Below, one piece after another: positions 42,690-51,836 of a stretch of DNA of 64,000 nt; the stretch's first letter is position 1; every line of letters begins with the position of its first letter. Source of the DNA: an uncultured SAR324 cluster bacterium (GTDB lineage: Bacteria; SAR324; NAC60-12); the NCBI GenBank assembly GCA_905182865.1, contig CAJJCY010000001.1:1-64000 (forward strand). Reading direction: 5' to 3'. The position numbers and the translations under genes are program-made. The notes beneath the pieces were generated by a model. That model was not told the DNA's origin and did no database searches. It was given only the letters and a program-made list of their open reading frames with translations.

Positions 42690-44590
42690 GTGGCAATTTC
42701 TTTAGCCTTATCATTTTCAATATTAAGTTGTAGCCACAAAATTGTTTTGCATCAATGCTTATTCATTATAATCCTGATGAAATTGCAATTGAAGCTCCGT
42801 TTTTTGGTAAGAATGTTCAACAGCGGGGAAATTATATCCGGACCTCAACGTTCTCAGGAATTGATTTACAGCGATTTCAAAGCACTTGTTGCTGCGGGTG
42901 ATGTGGTTAATGCACAAATTGTAGGAGAGTCCTTAATTGAGGGATTCACTCAGGGAGGATTGGGTTACACCACCTATATTCCGGCTGAAGACCCAAGTGT
43001 AATAGACTTCCTTCGACTTTATCAAATCCGCATAATTATGTACCGTTGAAAATCGTTGGGCAGACACCTTAATAGGATTTTTGCCGTTCATTATTATTAT
43101 TGGGGTATGGATTTTCCTTATGAGAAGAATGTCTGGAGGTGCAGGCGGAGGAGCTGGAAGTCAAATTTTTAATATTGGTAAATCGAAAGCCAAATTGTTT
43201 GATAAAAACATAGATGTTAAGACAACTTTTAAAGATGTTGCAGGTTTAGAAGGGGCAAAAGAAGAAATTCAAGAAATTGTAGACTTCCTTAAAAACCCAA
43301 CAAAATATACAATTTTAGGTGGTAAGATACCCAAGGGAGCCTTGTTAGTAGGATTACCCGGGACAGGAAAAACCTTACTAGCAAAGGCCGTTGCAGGTGA
43401 AGCTAAAGTGCCTTTCTTTAGTATTGTCTGGTTCTGATTTTGTGGAAATGTTTGTAGGTGTTGGTGCCAGCAGAGTTCGTGATATGTTTGAACAAGGTCG
43501 ACAAAACGCGCCATGTATAATTTTCATCGACGAAATAGATGCTGTTGGCGGGAGCCGGGGTTCTGGAATGGGCGGTGGAAATGATGAGCGAGAACAAACA
43601 CTCAACCAATTGCTGGTTGAAATGGATGGTTTCGATGGAATGGAAGGAATAATCGTAATTGCCGCAACAAACCGTCCGGATGTACTGGATCCTGCACTTC
43701 TGCGTCCGGGGCGTTTTGACCGGCAAGTGACCATTCAATTACCTGATGTAAAAGGTAGAGAGGAAATTCTGAAAATCCATGCTAAAAAAGTGCAAATGGC
43801 AGATGGAGTTGATTTGAGTATTATTGCTCGTGGTACTCCAGGATTTTCAGGTGCAGATTTAAAAAACCTGATTAATGAAGGCGCACTAGGAGGTGCACGC
43901 AACAACAAGACAGAATTGAATTTGGCGGATTTTGAGTGGGCACGTGACAAGGTTATGATGGGTACTGAACGTCGATCGATGGTCATGTCAGAAAAAGAGA
44001 AGCGCAACACTGCCTACCATGAGGCTGGACATGCACTCGTTTCGGCCCTCCTCCCGAAATCTGATCCTATACACAAAGTAACAATTGTGCCTCGCGGAAG
44101 AGCCCTGGGAATGACTGCATATTTACCGGAAAAGGATAATCACTCATATGATCTTGAATTTCTGAGCAACCGCATAACCATTGCGATGGGAGGACGTGCA
44201 GCAGAGGAAATTATTTTTGATGAAGTTACTACCGGAGCAAGCAATGACATCCAGCAGGCAACGGATACAATTAGAAATATGATTTGCCGCTGGGGTATGA
44301 ATAAATCATTTGGCCCGATTGTTTTTGGGAGTGACAACCGACAATATGTGCTTGGTCGCAATATCGGCAAAGATCGTGAGTACAGTGAAAAGACGGCTTC
44401 AGAGATTGACAAGGAAATGCGCAAAACTATTAAATTCCACGATGAAAAAGCCAAAAAACTTCTCAGGGATAATGTCGATGTTTTACACAAAATAGTTGAA
44501 GTTTTGATGAAAGAGGAGACAGTCGAGGGTTCGCATATCATGGATCTTTTGGGACAAAATAAGTCTAAAGTTGAGCCAGTCGGGGGCTGA
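42690..44590 (+). CDS. ftsH: ATP-dependent zinc metalloprotease FtsH, frame disrupted
   Basis: The membrane AAA protease is encoded in three frames. The periplasmic part ([20 protein letters not shown] to about 43035) is shifted before [19 protein letters not shown]. The second shift, near 43424, is explained by one extra G inside [13 protein letters not shown]. Motifs are otherwise complete: Walker [19 protein letters not shown], Walker [18 protein letters not shown], the second region of homology, and the zinc site [12 protein letters not shown]. The first membrane helix is not well preserved in any frame. As an essential-type gene it is more likely mis-sequenced than dead. Its stop overlaps psd (TGATG). 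Confidence 0.88.
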
Positions 44591-45462
44591 TGGCAATACC
44601 GGGATTTGGTCACCCTCCGGCATATTATTTTATGTGGATTTTGCCTCGCAATCTTTTTAGCAGACTTTGCGGATTTGTGGCGGATGTTCGAATTCCACGT
44701 ACTTTGTTAACTCCATTAATTAGATTGTTTTCATGGAAATTTGGAGTTGACCTGACAGAGGCAACGCAGCCGATTTCAGTGTTCCGTACCTTTAATGAGT
44801 TTTTTACCCGGCACCTGCTTCCGGACGCTAGGACAGTTGATCCAGATCCGGATGTTATAGTAAGTCCGGTAGATGGATTTATTGGTGAATTCGGGACTAT
44901 TAAAAAAGGTCGACTGATTCAAGCAAAAGGACTCGATTATCGATTAGCAGACTTATTGGAAGATCCGGAGCGAACCAAACATTATGACGGCGGAGTCTTC
45001 ATAACAATTTATTTGGCACCACACAACTACCACCGTATTCACAGCATGGTAGAAGGTGAGGTACGCGAATTTTCATACATTACGGGTGACTTGTGGACAG
45101 TCAGTCCATTGGGTGTACATCACGTTCCCGGTCTTTTTGCCAGGAACGAACGATTAACCACCTTTTTAGCAACTGACAAGGGTGAATGTGCGCTTGTAAA
45201 AGTTGGTGCGACTGTGGTAGGACGTATCAAAGTTTGTTACCATGATCTTGTCTCAAACAGGTCTGGTGCAAAAAATCAAAAGATAGTTCTGAAGACCCCT
45301 TTTCAAGTCAATCGAGGCGAAGAGCTTGGTTTGTTTGAATTGGGATCTACGGTAATTTGCCTGTTTCCTAAAGGTCAGATAGAACTGGGGGAGTTAGAGG
45401 TAGAACAAAAGGTTTATTTAGGTCAGGCTATCGGTCGATTCTGCACGGATTCAAAAGTCTGA
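44590..45462 (+). CDS. psd: Phosphatidylserine decarboxylase
   Basis: A 290-residue membrane-associated enzyme that makes phosphatidylethanolamine. The catalytic Asp is in SPVDGFIGEFG (about residues 96-106). The His is in APHNYHRIHSMVEGEV (about 144-159). The self-cleavage site LGST (about 257-260) yields the pyruvoyl Ser. The start overlaps the ftsH stop (TGATG). The long type-I layout matches bacterial Psd of about 290 residues. A tandem CDP-alcohol phosphatidyltransferase that could make its substrate is encoded at 53.1 kb. Confidence 0.93.
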   Translation: MAIPGFGHPPAYYFMWILPRNLFSRLCGFVADVRIPRTLLTPLIRLFSWKFGVDLTEATQPISVFRTFNEFFTRHLLPDARTVDPDPDVIVSPVDGFIGEFGTIKKGRLIQAKGLDYRLADLLEDPERTKHYDGGVFITIYLAPHNYHRIHSMVEGEVREFSYITGDLWTVSPLGVHHVPGLFARNERLTTFLATDKGECALVKVGATVVGRIKVCYHDLVSNRSGAKNQKIVLKTPFQVNRGEELGLFELGSTVICLFPKGQIELGELEVEQKVYLGQAIGRFCTDSKV

Positions 45463-45532
45463 AAATTAAATCAGGTAACTAATATTATTAAAAATATTTC
45501 ATACTAAATTTATAAAACTAAGGATTGAAGAA

Positions 45533-46315
45533 ATGAATGATTTATCTGGGAAAAGAGGTGTTATTCTTGGAGTTGGTAATCAACGCAGTATTGCGTGGTC
45601 AGTAGCAGAGCATTTACATAATCAAGGTGCAGAGTTGGCACTGACTTTTCTTAGTGATCCCAAAGGTCGTTTTGAAGCAAATGTCAATAAACTTGGAGAA
45701 AAAGTAAATGCCACCCTGATAAAGGAATGTGATGTTGCAGATGATAATTCGATTCAGTCATTAATCGGAGCATTAAACAATCATTGGGGTGAAATTGATT
45801 TTTTGATTCACAGTTTAGCTTTTGCAGATCAAAAAGATCTGCAAATCGAATTTTCAAGTACCAGTCGAAATGGTTTTGCAAAAGCACATGAAATCAGTGC
45901 ATTCTCTTTGCTGCCTCTTGCGGAGGGAGTTATCCCTATGATGAGAAAACGCGGGGGTGGCAGTATAATCAGCATGAGTTTTATTGGGTCCATGCTGGCT
46001 GTTCCACATTATCATGTGATGGGTCCTGCAAAAGCTTCTTTGGAAGCTTCATCCCGCTATCTTGCAAAGGAAGTAGGGCCTGACAATATTCGTGTGAATG
46101 TGATATCTCCCGGTGCAATAAGGACTTTGTCTTCTGCCGGAATTAAAGATTTTCCTGAATTGATGCGTGTTGCCGGCGAGCATTCGGCCATGAAACGTAC
46201 TGTAACACAGAGTGAAGTAGCGCAAACTGCTGTATTTTTAGCAAGTGAGGCCTCATCAGGGATTACAGGACAAGTGATCTACGTAGATTGTGGTTATTCT
46301 ATTATGGCCAATTGA
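45533..46315 (+). CDS. fabI: Enoyl-[acyl-carrier-protein] reductase (FabI type)
   Basis: A 260-residue atypical SDR that completes each cycle of fatty-acid elongation using NAD(P)H. The FabI signature is present: ILGVGNQRSIAWSVAEHLHN (residues 11-30), DFLIHSLAFADQKDL (about 86-100) and the catalytic Tyr and Lys spaced by six residues in HYHVMGPAKASLEAS (about 157-171). IRTLSSAGIKDF forms the substrate loop. The auxiliary Tyr found in E. coli (in SYLG) is Phe here (MSFIGS). It lies between psd and a nitronate-monooxygenase-like gene. Confidence 0.92.
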   Translation: MNDLSGKRGVILGVGNQRSIAWSVAEHLHNQGAELALTFLSDPKGRFEANVNKLGEKVNATLIKECDVADDNSIQSLIGALNNHWGEIDFLIHSLAFADQKDLQIEFSSTSRNGFAKAHEISAFSLLPLAEGVIPMMRKRGGGSIISMSFIGSMLAVPHYHVMGPAKASLEASSRYLAKEVGPDNIRVNVISPGAIRTLSSAGIKDFPELMRVAGEHSAMKRTVTQSEVAQTAVFLASEASSGITGQVIYVDCGYSIMAN

Positions 46316-46368
46316 TAAATACTGAATAATATTTTTAATAAGAAAACACGAAGAAAAGGGAGCATGAT

Positions 46369-47655
46369 ATGAGCAAAGCCATGGATGATTTCCGCTTGAA
46401 ACTTGGTGGAAGGGAATATGTGCCTATAATCGTGGGTGGAATGGGGGTTGATATCTCTACTGCAGAACTTGCTCTGGAAGCGGCACGTTTGGGAGGAATT
46501 GGCCACATCTCCGATGCAATGGTACCCACTGTTTCTGACCGTCGTTTTAATACAAAATTTGTGCAGGAGAAACAAAAGAAATACAAATATAATATCGGTA
46601 ATACGGATAAATCTGTAGTTAAGTTCGACTTAAAAAGACTGGCCGAAGCTCAACGTCTTTTTGTGAGCCGTACAATGGAATCAAAAAAAGGAGACGGAGC
46701 GGTTTTTATCAACTGCATGGAAAAGCTCACGATGAACAGTCCTCGTGACACTCTTCAGACTCGTTTGCTTGCAGCAATGGATTCAGGTATTGATGGCATA
46801 ACCTTGAGTGCAGGACTTCATTTAGGCTCAATGGAGCTTATGAAGGACCACCCCCGTATTCATGACGTTTTGATTGGCATCATTGTGTCTTCAGCAAGAG
46901 CTTTACGTCCTTTTCTCAAGAGAGCAGCAAAATACAAGCGTCTTCCGGATTATATAACGGTTGAAGGACCGTTGGCCGGAGGACATCTAGGTTTTGGTGC
47001 AGATGATTGGCAGGAGTATGATCTTAAAACAATTGTCAATGATGTTTTAGTATTTTTAAAAGAAAACGAATTAAATATACCTGTTGTTTCTGCCGGCGGT
47101 GTTTTTAGCGGAACTGATGCAGTAGAATTTTTAGAATCCGGAGCTTCTGCTGTTCAGGTAGCCACACGCTTTACGGTTACTCATGAGTGCGGATTACCGG
47201 AAAAAACAAAACATCATTACCTGGAAGCAGTTGAGGATGATATTGTTGTTAACACAATTTCTCCAACCGGTTACCCTATGCGGATGCTTCGACAATCTCC
47301 TGGTATCGGCTCAGGAATCAGACCGAATTGTGAAGCTTTCGGTTATATTCTGGACAGCAAAGGGCACTGTCAATACGTGGATGCCTACAACCGTGAACTG
47401 GAGAAAAATCCAGAAAATATTTCTGTACAGGACAAAACATGTCTCTGCACTCAATTTCGTAAATTTAAAATCTGGACATGCGGTCACAATGTTTATCGCT
47501 TGAAAGATACAACTCATAAACTTGAGGATGGGAAGTATCAGCTTCTAAGTGCAGAAGAAGTTTTTCAAGATTATCAATTCAGCAAAGATCATTCAATTAA
47601 GCTTCCTGAGCGGAAAATTTCTGCCGTTTCTAACATTTCTTTGGTCGCGGCATAA
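46369..47655 (+). CDS. Nitronate monooxygenase / FabK-like flavoprotein
   Basis: A 428-residue FMN-binding TIM barrel of the 2-nitropropane dioxygenase group. VPIIVGGMGVDISTAELALE (about residues 18-37), GPLAGGHLGFG (about 203-213), VVSAGGVFSGTDAVEFLESG (about 239-258) and SAVQVATRF give the flavin-phosphate site. The C-terminal third has several cysteines (KTCLCTQFRKFKIWTCGHN), unusual for plain nitronate monooxygenases. Next to fabI it could act in lipid metabolism, but the substrate is not shown. Confidence 0.8.
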   Translation: MSKAMDDFRLKLGGREYVPIIVGGMGVDISTAELALEAARLGGIGHISDAMVPTVSDRRFNTKFVQEKQKKYKYNIGNTDKSVVKFDLKRLAEAQRLFVSRTMESKKGDGAVFINCMEKLTMNSPRDTLQTRLLAAMDSGIDGITLSAGLHLGSMELMKDHPRIHDVLIGIIVSSARALRPFLKRAAKYKRLPDYITVEGPLAGGHLGFGADDWQEYDLKTIVNDVLVFLKENELNIPVVSAGGVFSGTDAVEFLESGASAVQVATRFTVTHECGLPEKTKHHYLEAVEDDIVVNTISPTGYPMRMLRQSPGIGSGIRPNCEAFGYILDSKGHCQYVDAYNRELEKNPENISVQDKTCLCTQFRKFKIWTCGHNVYRLKDTTHKLEDGKYQLLSAEEVFQDYQFSKDHSIKLPERKISAVSNISLVAA

Positions 47656-47741
47656 TTTAATTACTGTTTATTTTTCAAGTATCCTGATTACATTTTGCCC
47701 GTGTTTTTAATGTGGTAAAAACAGATAATTTATGTTTTATA

Positions 47742-47770
47742 TTGACAAATATCATCAGGCATTACATAAT
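47742..47770 (+). promoter_or_regulatory. Promoter of the tRNA-rpmG operon
   Basis: TTGACA (47742-47747) and CATAAT (47765-47770), with a 17-base spacer, place transcription start about ten bases before the first tRNA gene. Confidence 0.75.
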
Positions 47771-47786
47771 TATCTGTTTAACTCAT

Positions 47787-47862
47787 GCTGGCATAGCTCA
47801 ACTGGTAGAGCAGCTGATTTGTAATCAGCAGGTTGTAGGTTCAAGTCCTATCTGTCCTGCCA
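47787..47862 (+). tRNA. tRNA-Thr (UGU), acceptor stem mispaired
   Basis: The D arm (GCTC/GAGC), anticodon arm (GCTGA-TTTGTAA-TCAGC, anticodon TGT) and T arm (GTAGG-TTCAAGT-CCTAT) are intact and the gene encodes CCA. The acceptor strands do not match. The 5' strand GCTGGCA is what other bacterial tRNA-Thr genes have, but the 3' strand CTGTCCT pairs with it only as two G-U wobbles. Seventy-six bases long. Confidence 0.85.
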
Positions 47863-47865
47863 CTT

Positions 47866-47950
47866 TAAAAGGTTCCCGAGCGGTCAAAGGGATCAGACTG
47901 TAAATCTGACGGCTACGCCTTCGAAGGTTCGAATCCTTCTCTCCCCACCA
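47866..47950 (+). tRNA. tRNA-Tyr (GUA), positions 1-4 mispaired
   Basis: A class II tRNA with anticodon loop CTGTAAA (GTA), a long variable arm, an intact T arm (GAAGG/CCTTC) and encoded ACCA. The 3' acceptor strand TCTCCCC calls for GGGG at positions 1-4, but the DNA has TAAA followed by AGG. Deleting GGGG from a normal gene would give exactly this sequence. Eighty-five bases by convention. Confidence 0.85.
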
Positions 47951-47980
47951 CGGCTTCAAAAGCTTATAACAAAGATTTAT

Positions 47981-48055
47981 TCCTCAGTAGCTCAGTGGTA
48001 GAGCGTTTCCTTGGTAAGGAAGAGGTCGGCAGTTCAATCCTGCTCTCAGGCTCCA
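47981..48055 (+). tRNA. tRNA-Thr (GGU)
   Basis: Anticodon loop TTGGTAA (GGT), intact D, anticodon and T arms (GGCAG/CTGCT), encoded TCCA. Acceptor strands TCCTCAG and CTCAGGC mismatch at positions 1 and 5 only. The tRNA-Gly gene commonly found between Tyr and Thr(GGU) in this cluster is missing. Confidence 0.88.
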
Positions 48056-48089
48056 ATTTATTTTAGTAGTTTTTTAAGGTAATGAAAAT

Positions 48090-48239
48090 ATGAGAGACAC
48101 GATCCACTTGGAATGCACTGAGTGCAAACGCAGGAATTATACTACTTCCCGCAACAAAAAATTAAAAACAGAGCGTATGGAAGTACGTAAATACTGCAAG
48201 TGGGATCGTAAACATACATTACATAAGGAAACGAGATAA
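48090..48239 (+). CDS. rpmG: 50S ribosomal protein L33
   Basis: A 49-residue ribosomal protein: [20 protein letters not shown] (residues 2-21), then [16 protein letters not shown] at the end. The first zinc Cys pair (CTEC) is present. The second pair is reduced to one Cys (CKWD), intermediate between zinc-binding and zinc-free forms. It sits between tRNA-Thr and tRNA-Trp, the order found in many bacteria, although tuf is missing from the usual place upstream. Confidence 0.93.
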   Translation: MRDTIHLECTECKRRNYTTSRNKKLKTERMEVRKYCKWDRKHTLHKETR

Positions 48240-48264
48240 TTCGTTTTCTGCCTTTTCTGCTTCC

Positions 48265-48340
48265 GATTCAGTAGCTCAGTTGGTAGAGCATCGGTCTCCA
48301 AAACCGAAGGTCGCAGGTTCGACCCCTGTCTGCCCTGCCA
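48265..48340 (+). tRNA. tRNA-Trp (CCA), 5' acceptor strand mispaired
   Basis: Anticodon arm TCGGT-CTCCAAA-ACCGA (anticodon CCA), intact D arm and T arm (GCAGG/CCTGT), encoded GCCA. The 3' strand CTGCCCT pairs with CAG at positions 5-7, but positions 2-4 (ATT) face C-C-C. Position 1 is a G-U wobble. A normal gene would read AGGG at positions 1-4. Confidence 0.87.
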
Positions 48341-48436
48341 AAATTGTCAGCACCTGCTTTGACTTAAAGGTTTGGACTGCAGAACAGCAGAAGAATATTA
48401 ATTTAGAATGTTTCTAATTCAATCGAGAACCTGATT

Positions 48437-48625
48437 ATGTTCAAAAGAATTCGGCAGTTTTTTAAAGATGTCATTGCAGAATTTAAGCGGGTGCAGTGGC
48501 CGACACGTGATGCCACAATAAAGTCCACATCAGTGGTTGTTTGTCTCTCTTTTGCTGTGGCACTATATTTGGGGATCGCCGATTTGGGTCTTTCAGACAT
48601 TATGCAAATGATTATTGCCGGATAA
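48437..48625 (+). CDS. secE: Preprotein translocase subunit SecE
   Basis: A 62-residue protein with the amphipathic FKDVIAEFKRVQWPTRDATI segment (residues 9-28, containing the W-P motif) and one membrane helix (about 30-58). It is a small subunit of the SecYEG channel. It lies between tRNA-Trp and nusG, the standard order. Its stop codon is one base before the nusG ATG. Confidence 0.93.
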   Translation: MFKRIRQFFKDVIAEFKRVQWPTRDATIKSTSVVVCLSFAVALYLGIADLGLSDIMQMIIAG

Positions 48626-48626
48626 A

Positions 48627-49445
48627 ATGGTGGAAGAACAAACTGGAACAGAAATGTTATCTGAAGAACAGGAAAAAAATACAAAAACGCAGGAGATCAA
48701 TTCGGATGATCAGGAGGATAATCTTGTGGAAGAGACTGATGTGGATCTAGAAGTGCAGGAAAACATACCACAAACAAGTGATGCGTATCTTGGAGAGCAG
48801 GAAGATGCTGCTACAACTGAGATGGTAGAAACTGTTGAAAATTTGATGGAAACAGAAAATCAAACTGAAGAAATAGGATCAGAAGTAGTAGAAAAACCAC
48901 AAAATCCGAACGCAAAATGGTATATTCTTCAGGCATATTCAGGTTACGAAGGCCGTGTTGAACAAACAATTAAAGAAAAATTAAGAATTAAGGGAATAGA
49001 ACATTTAGTTGATGAAATTTTTATACCTTCAGAAGACATAACTCGTACCAAGGAAGGTAAAAAAAGGAAAGTCAACCAAAAATATTTTCCCGGATACGTA
49101 CTGATTCACATGGAGTTAACACCCGAATTGTGGCACCTTTTGATGGATGTTAACCGGGTTTCCGGATTTATTGGTGGAACTCCACAAAAACCTCTACCTT
49201 TAGATGAGAAGGAACTGGAAGAGATTCGAGCCCAGGTTAATGAAGGTTATCAGCAAAAAAAGACTGAGGATGAATTTTCAGTCGGGCAGAAAGTTACAAT
49301 CACAGAAGGTTCATTCGGGAATTTCAGTGGAACAATCGATGAGGTAAATCTCGAACGCAGGAAATTAAAGGTATTAGTTAGTATCTTTGGTCGTCCTACA
49401 CCGGTAGAGGTGGAGTTCGAAAATGTAAAACATGTAGTAGAATAA
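48627..49445 (+). CDS. nusG: Transcription termination/antitermination protein NusG with acidic N-terminal extension
   Basis: A 272-residue protein. Residues about 98-272 are a complete NusG. The NGN domain has [20 protein letters not shown] (about 97-116) and [20 protein letters not shown], and the KOW domain has [20 protein letters not shown]. The first 95 residues are extra, very acidic and low in complexity (many Glu, Asp, Thr, Gln), with no counterpart in ordinary NusG proteins of about 180 residues. ATG 48627 follows the secE stop by one base. The frame also extends back to a TTG at 48615 inside secE, which I do not favour. Confidence 0.92.
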   Translation: MVEEQTGTEMLSEEQEKNTKTQEINSDDQEDNLVEETDVDLEVQENIPQTSDAYLGEQEDAATTEMVETVENLMETENQTEEIGSEVVEKPQNPNAKWYILQAYSGYEGRVEQTIKEKLRIKGIEHLVDEIFIPSEDITRTKEGKKRKVNQKYFPGYVLIHMELTPELWHLLMDVNRVSGFIGGTPQKPLPLDEKELEEIRAQVNEGYQQKKTEDEFSVGQKVTITEGSFGNFSGTIDEVNLERRKLKVLVSIFGRPTPVEVEFENVKHVVE

Positions 49446-49456
49446 GACAGATAACT

Positions 49457-49882
49457 ATGGCAAAGGACATTTCTTCTTTTATCAAACTCCAGATTCCGGC
49501 TGGTAAAGCAAATCCATCACCACCTATTGGTCCTGCATTGGGTCAGCACGGTGTGAATATCATGGAGTTTTGTAAAGCCTTCAATGCCCAAACACAAGGT
49601 CAGGATACCATTATTCCGGTAGTGATTACTGTTTACAGTGATCGATCGTTTACCTTTATTACCAAGACTCCTCCTGCACCAGTTTTGATCAAAAAGGCAC
49701 TTAAACTGAACAAAGGCTCGGCGACACCAAATGAGAAAAAAGTTGGTACTTTAAGCAAAGCGCAGATAGAGGATATTGCCAAGCAGAAGATGCCTGACCT
49801 GAATTGTTACAACCTGGAAGCAGCTGTGAAGTCTGTGGCTGGAACAGCCCGGAGCATGGGCGTATTGACTGAGGAAATATGA
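49457..49882 (+). CDS. rplK: 50S ribosomal protein L11
   Basis: A 141-residue ribosomal protein with the L11 start [20 protein letters not shown] (residues 5-24) and [20 protein letters not shown], which contact the GTPase-centre rRNA, and a C-terminal RNA-binding domain ending [13 protein letters not shown]. It overlaps the rplA start by ATGA. Confidence 0.95.
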   Translation: MAKDISSFIKLQIPAGKANPSPPIGPALGQHGVNIMEFCKAFNAQTQGQDTIIPVVITVYSDRSFTFITKTPPAPVLIKKALKLNKGSATPNEKKVGTLSKAQIEDIAKQKMPDLNCYNLEAAVKSVAGTARSMGVLTEEI

Positions 49883-50575
49883 GTAAACAAAGTAAAAGAG
49901 CAAAATTTATTCAAGATAAAGTAGTATCCGAACAAGTGTATACGCTGTCTGAAGCAGTTAATTTGCTTAAAGAAGTCAAAGCAACTAAATTTGATGAAAG
50001 CGTAGATGTAGCCTTAAGGCTTGGAGTTGATACCCGTAAAGCAGAACAAATGGTTCGCGGGACTTGTTCTATGCCAAATGGTCTAGGTAAGGAAGTACGC
50101 GTGCTTGTTTTTGCCAAGGCAGATAAAGTAATTGCGGCGCTAGAAGCAGGTGCAGATTATGTGGGTGGAGAAGATTATGCCTAAAAAATTCAAGGAGGCT
50201 GGCTTGAGTTCGATCGTGTTGTCGCAACACCTGATATGATGGCGTAGTTAGGTCGGATAGGAAAAATTCTTGGTCCGAGGGGGTTGATGCCAAATCCAAA
50301 GACTGGTACAGTAACTTTTGAGGTTGAATCTGTCATAAAAAATATCAAAGCCGGTCAAGTGGAATTTCGTGCAGATAAACTGGGCAATCTCCAATCAGCG
50401 GTTGGAAAAGTAAGTTTCGATGGAGATAAAATCCATGATAACGCAAACGAACTTCTTCAAACCTTAATTAAAATGAAACCATCCTCTTCAAAAGGGATTT
50501 ATCTGCAGAAATTTTAGTTTGAGTTCGACTATGGGTCCTGGTATTAAAGTGGACCGCAAACAGTCTAAACGATAA
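49879..50575 (+). CDS. rplA: 50S ribosomal protein L1, reading frame interrupted
   Basis: All of L1 is encoded, from [10 protein letters not shown] near the N-terminus to [17 protein letters not shown] at the C-terminus, but with three interruptions. TAA at 50182 and TAG at 50245 are in frame, yet each can be removed by a compensating one-base deletion and insertion that restores consensus residues (for example [20 protein letters not shown]). A third shift near 50515 joins the last 20 residues, ending at TAA 50573. L1 is rarely dispensable and the pattern is of paired indels, so consensus error is likely. It lies between rplK and the L10 leader. Confidence 0.88.
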
Positions 50576-50589
50576 TTTTTTTAGTATAT

Positions 50590-50720
50590 TGTCTAGAGAC
50601 AGTAGGGGCCTAACGGCTTAATTCATAGCCCTGCCGAGACACACTCTCCACGAGTGACACAGAAATTATTTGCTGTGTTCCTTTCACTGTCTTATTCAAA
50701 TTATTTACATCACAATCTTC
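50590..50720 (+). ncRNA. Ribosomal protein L10 leader
   Basis: The 250-base gap before rplJ holds GTCTAGAGACAGTAGGGGCC, GGCTTAATTCATAGCCCTGC and CGAGACACACTCTCCACGAG. This conserved-looking structured leader is characteristic of the L10-binding autoregulatory RNA of rplJL operons. Assignment is by motif and position; end points are approximate. Confidence 0.75.
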
Positions 50721-50831
50721 AGTTTTATTAGAAATGGGTTTTAGCCTTTTCTATGAGAATAATGTGAATTTTTGCACTTGTGTAAAACACTGGAGAAGTG
50801 AATTTTAACTTAATCAATTTGGAAAGGGGCC

Positions 50832-51356
50832 ATGGAACGAAGTCAAAAAGAAACTCAAGTCAGCGAGCTTCGATCAATATTTAATAATATGTCAGCTGGA
50901 GTGCTGGTTGATTATCGAGGTATTGAAGCCAATCAGGTAGCTGAACTGCGCAAGCAGTTGAATGATGCATCTTCCACAATGAAGGTGCTAAAAAACTCCC
51001 TGGCACGTATTGCAGCGGAAGACACTCCGTTTTCGGTGCTTACAGATCAGTTCACACAAACTCGTGCGTTAGTATATAGTGACGGTGATCCGGTTGTGCA
51101 GGCCAAAGTATTGTCGGACGCAGCTAAAAATATTGATAATTTAAAAATCCTTGCAGGAATACTTGTTGGAGACAGCAAAGCAAGTATCCTCAATACTGGC
51201 GAAGTGGAAGCACTTGCCAAACTACCTTCAAGAGAAGAGCTCATCATGAAGCTGCTGTTCCTTATGCAGGCTCCAGCAACTCAATTTGTTCGTACTCTAA
51301 ACGCAGTTCCTGCGAAATTTGTTCGCACTTTGGCTGCAATCCGGGATAGTAAATAA
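50832..51356 (+). CDS. rplJ: 50S ribosomal protein L10
   Basis: A 174-residue stalk-base protein that binds 23S rRNA with its N-terminal domain (VLVDYRGIEANQVAELRKQL, residues about 25-44, and MKVLKNSLARIAAE) and L7/L12 dimers with its C-terminal helix. GAAAGGGGCC provides the ribosome-binding site about five bases before the ATG. It is preceded by its own leader RNA and followed by rplL. Confidence 0.94.
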   Translation: MERSQKETQVSELRSIFNNMSAGVLVDYRGIEANQVAELRKQLNDASSTMKVLKNSLARIAAEDTPFSVLTDQFTQTRALVYSDGDPVVQAKVLSDAAKNIDNLKILAGILVGDSKASILNTGEVEALAKLPSREELIMKLLFLMQAPATQFVRTLNAVPAKFVRTLAAIRDSK

Positions 51357-51428
51357 CTAAACCGGTTTTTTCACATTCCTCCCTTAGTTAAAATGGAGGA
51401 CGACTTTAACCTTTATCTGAGATATAAA

Positions 51429-51802
51429 ATGGCAGATATAACAAAAGACCAAGTAGTTGATTTCATTGCAAACATGTCCGTACTGGAGATGTCTGAACTG
51501 GTGAAAGAGATGGAAGAAAAATTCGGAGTCAGTGCAGCTGCAGCAGCAGTCGCGGCACCTGCTCCGGTGGTGGAGGTGGTGAAGCCGCTGCTGAAGAAAA
51601 AACTGAATTTGATGTAATACTTACCAGCTTTGGTGAGAAGAAAATAAAAGCAGTAAAAGAGCTTACTGGATTAGGCCTTAAAGAAGCTAAAGAAGCAGTT
51701 GAAGCTGCTCCTAAAGCTATTAAAGAAGGTGTTTCCAAGGAAGAGGCAGAAGAAGTCAAAAAGAAACTTGAAGAAGCTGGAGCAAGCGCAGAAATCAAGT
51801 AA
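51429..51802 (+). CDS. rplL: 50S ribosomal protein L7/L12, frameshifted
   Basis: The N-terminal dimerisation domain ([20 protein letters not shown]) and Ala-rich hinge are in one frame. After a one-base shift near 51560, in the GGTGGTGG stretch of the hinge, the C-terminal domain continues in another frame with [20 protein letters not shown] and [20 protein letters not shown]. Restored length is about 124 residues, normal for L7/L12. The ATG at 51429 is chosen because MADITKDQV is the usual start. A terminator follows at 51815. Confidence 0.9.
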
Positions 51803-51814
51803 TATTTTTTATCA

Positions 51815-51836
51815 CCGTGTCCTTAAATGGACACGG
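51815..51836 (+). terminator. Rho-independent-like terminator after rplL
   Basis: CCGTGTCC (51815-51822), six-base loop, GGACACGG (51829-51836): a perfect 8-bp GC-rich stem 12 bases after the rplL stop, followed by CTCTATTT. The U-tract is modest. Confidence 0.75.

Noticed and set aside
42690..44590. Programmed frameshifting in ftsH and ruvB
   Set aside because: The shift sites lack a slippery heptamer with downstream structure, and similar breaks occur in many unrelated genes.
48615..48629. NusG starting at TTG 48615 inside secE
   Set aside because: ATG 48627 directly follows the secE stop and is the more likely start; TTG would overlap secE without need.
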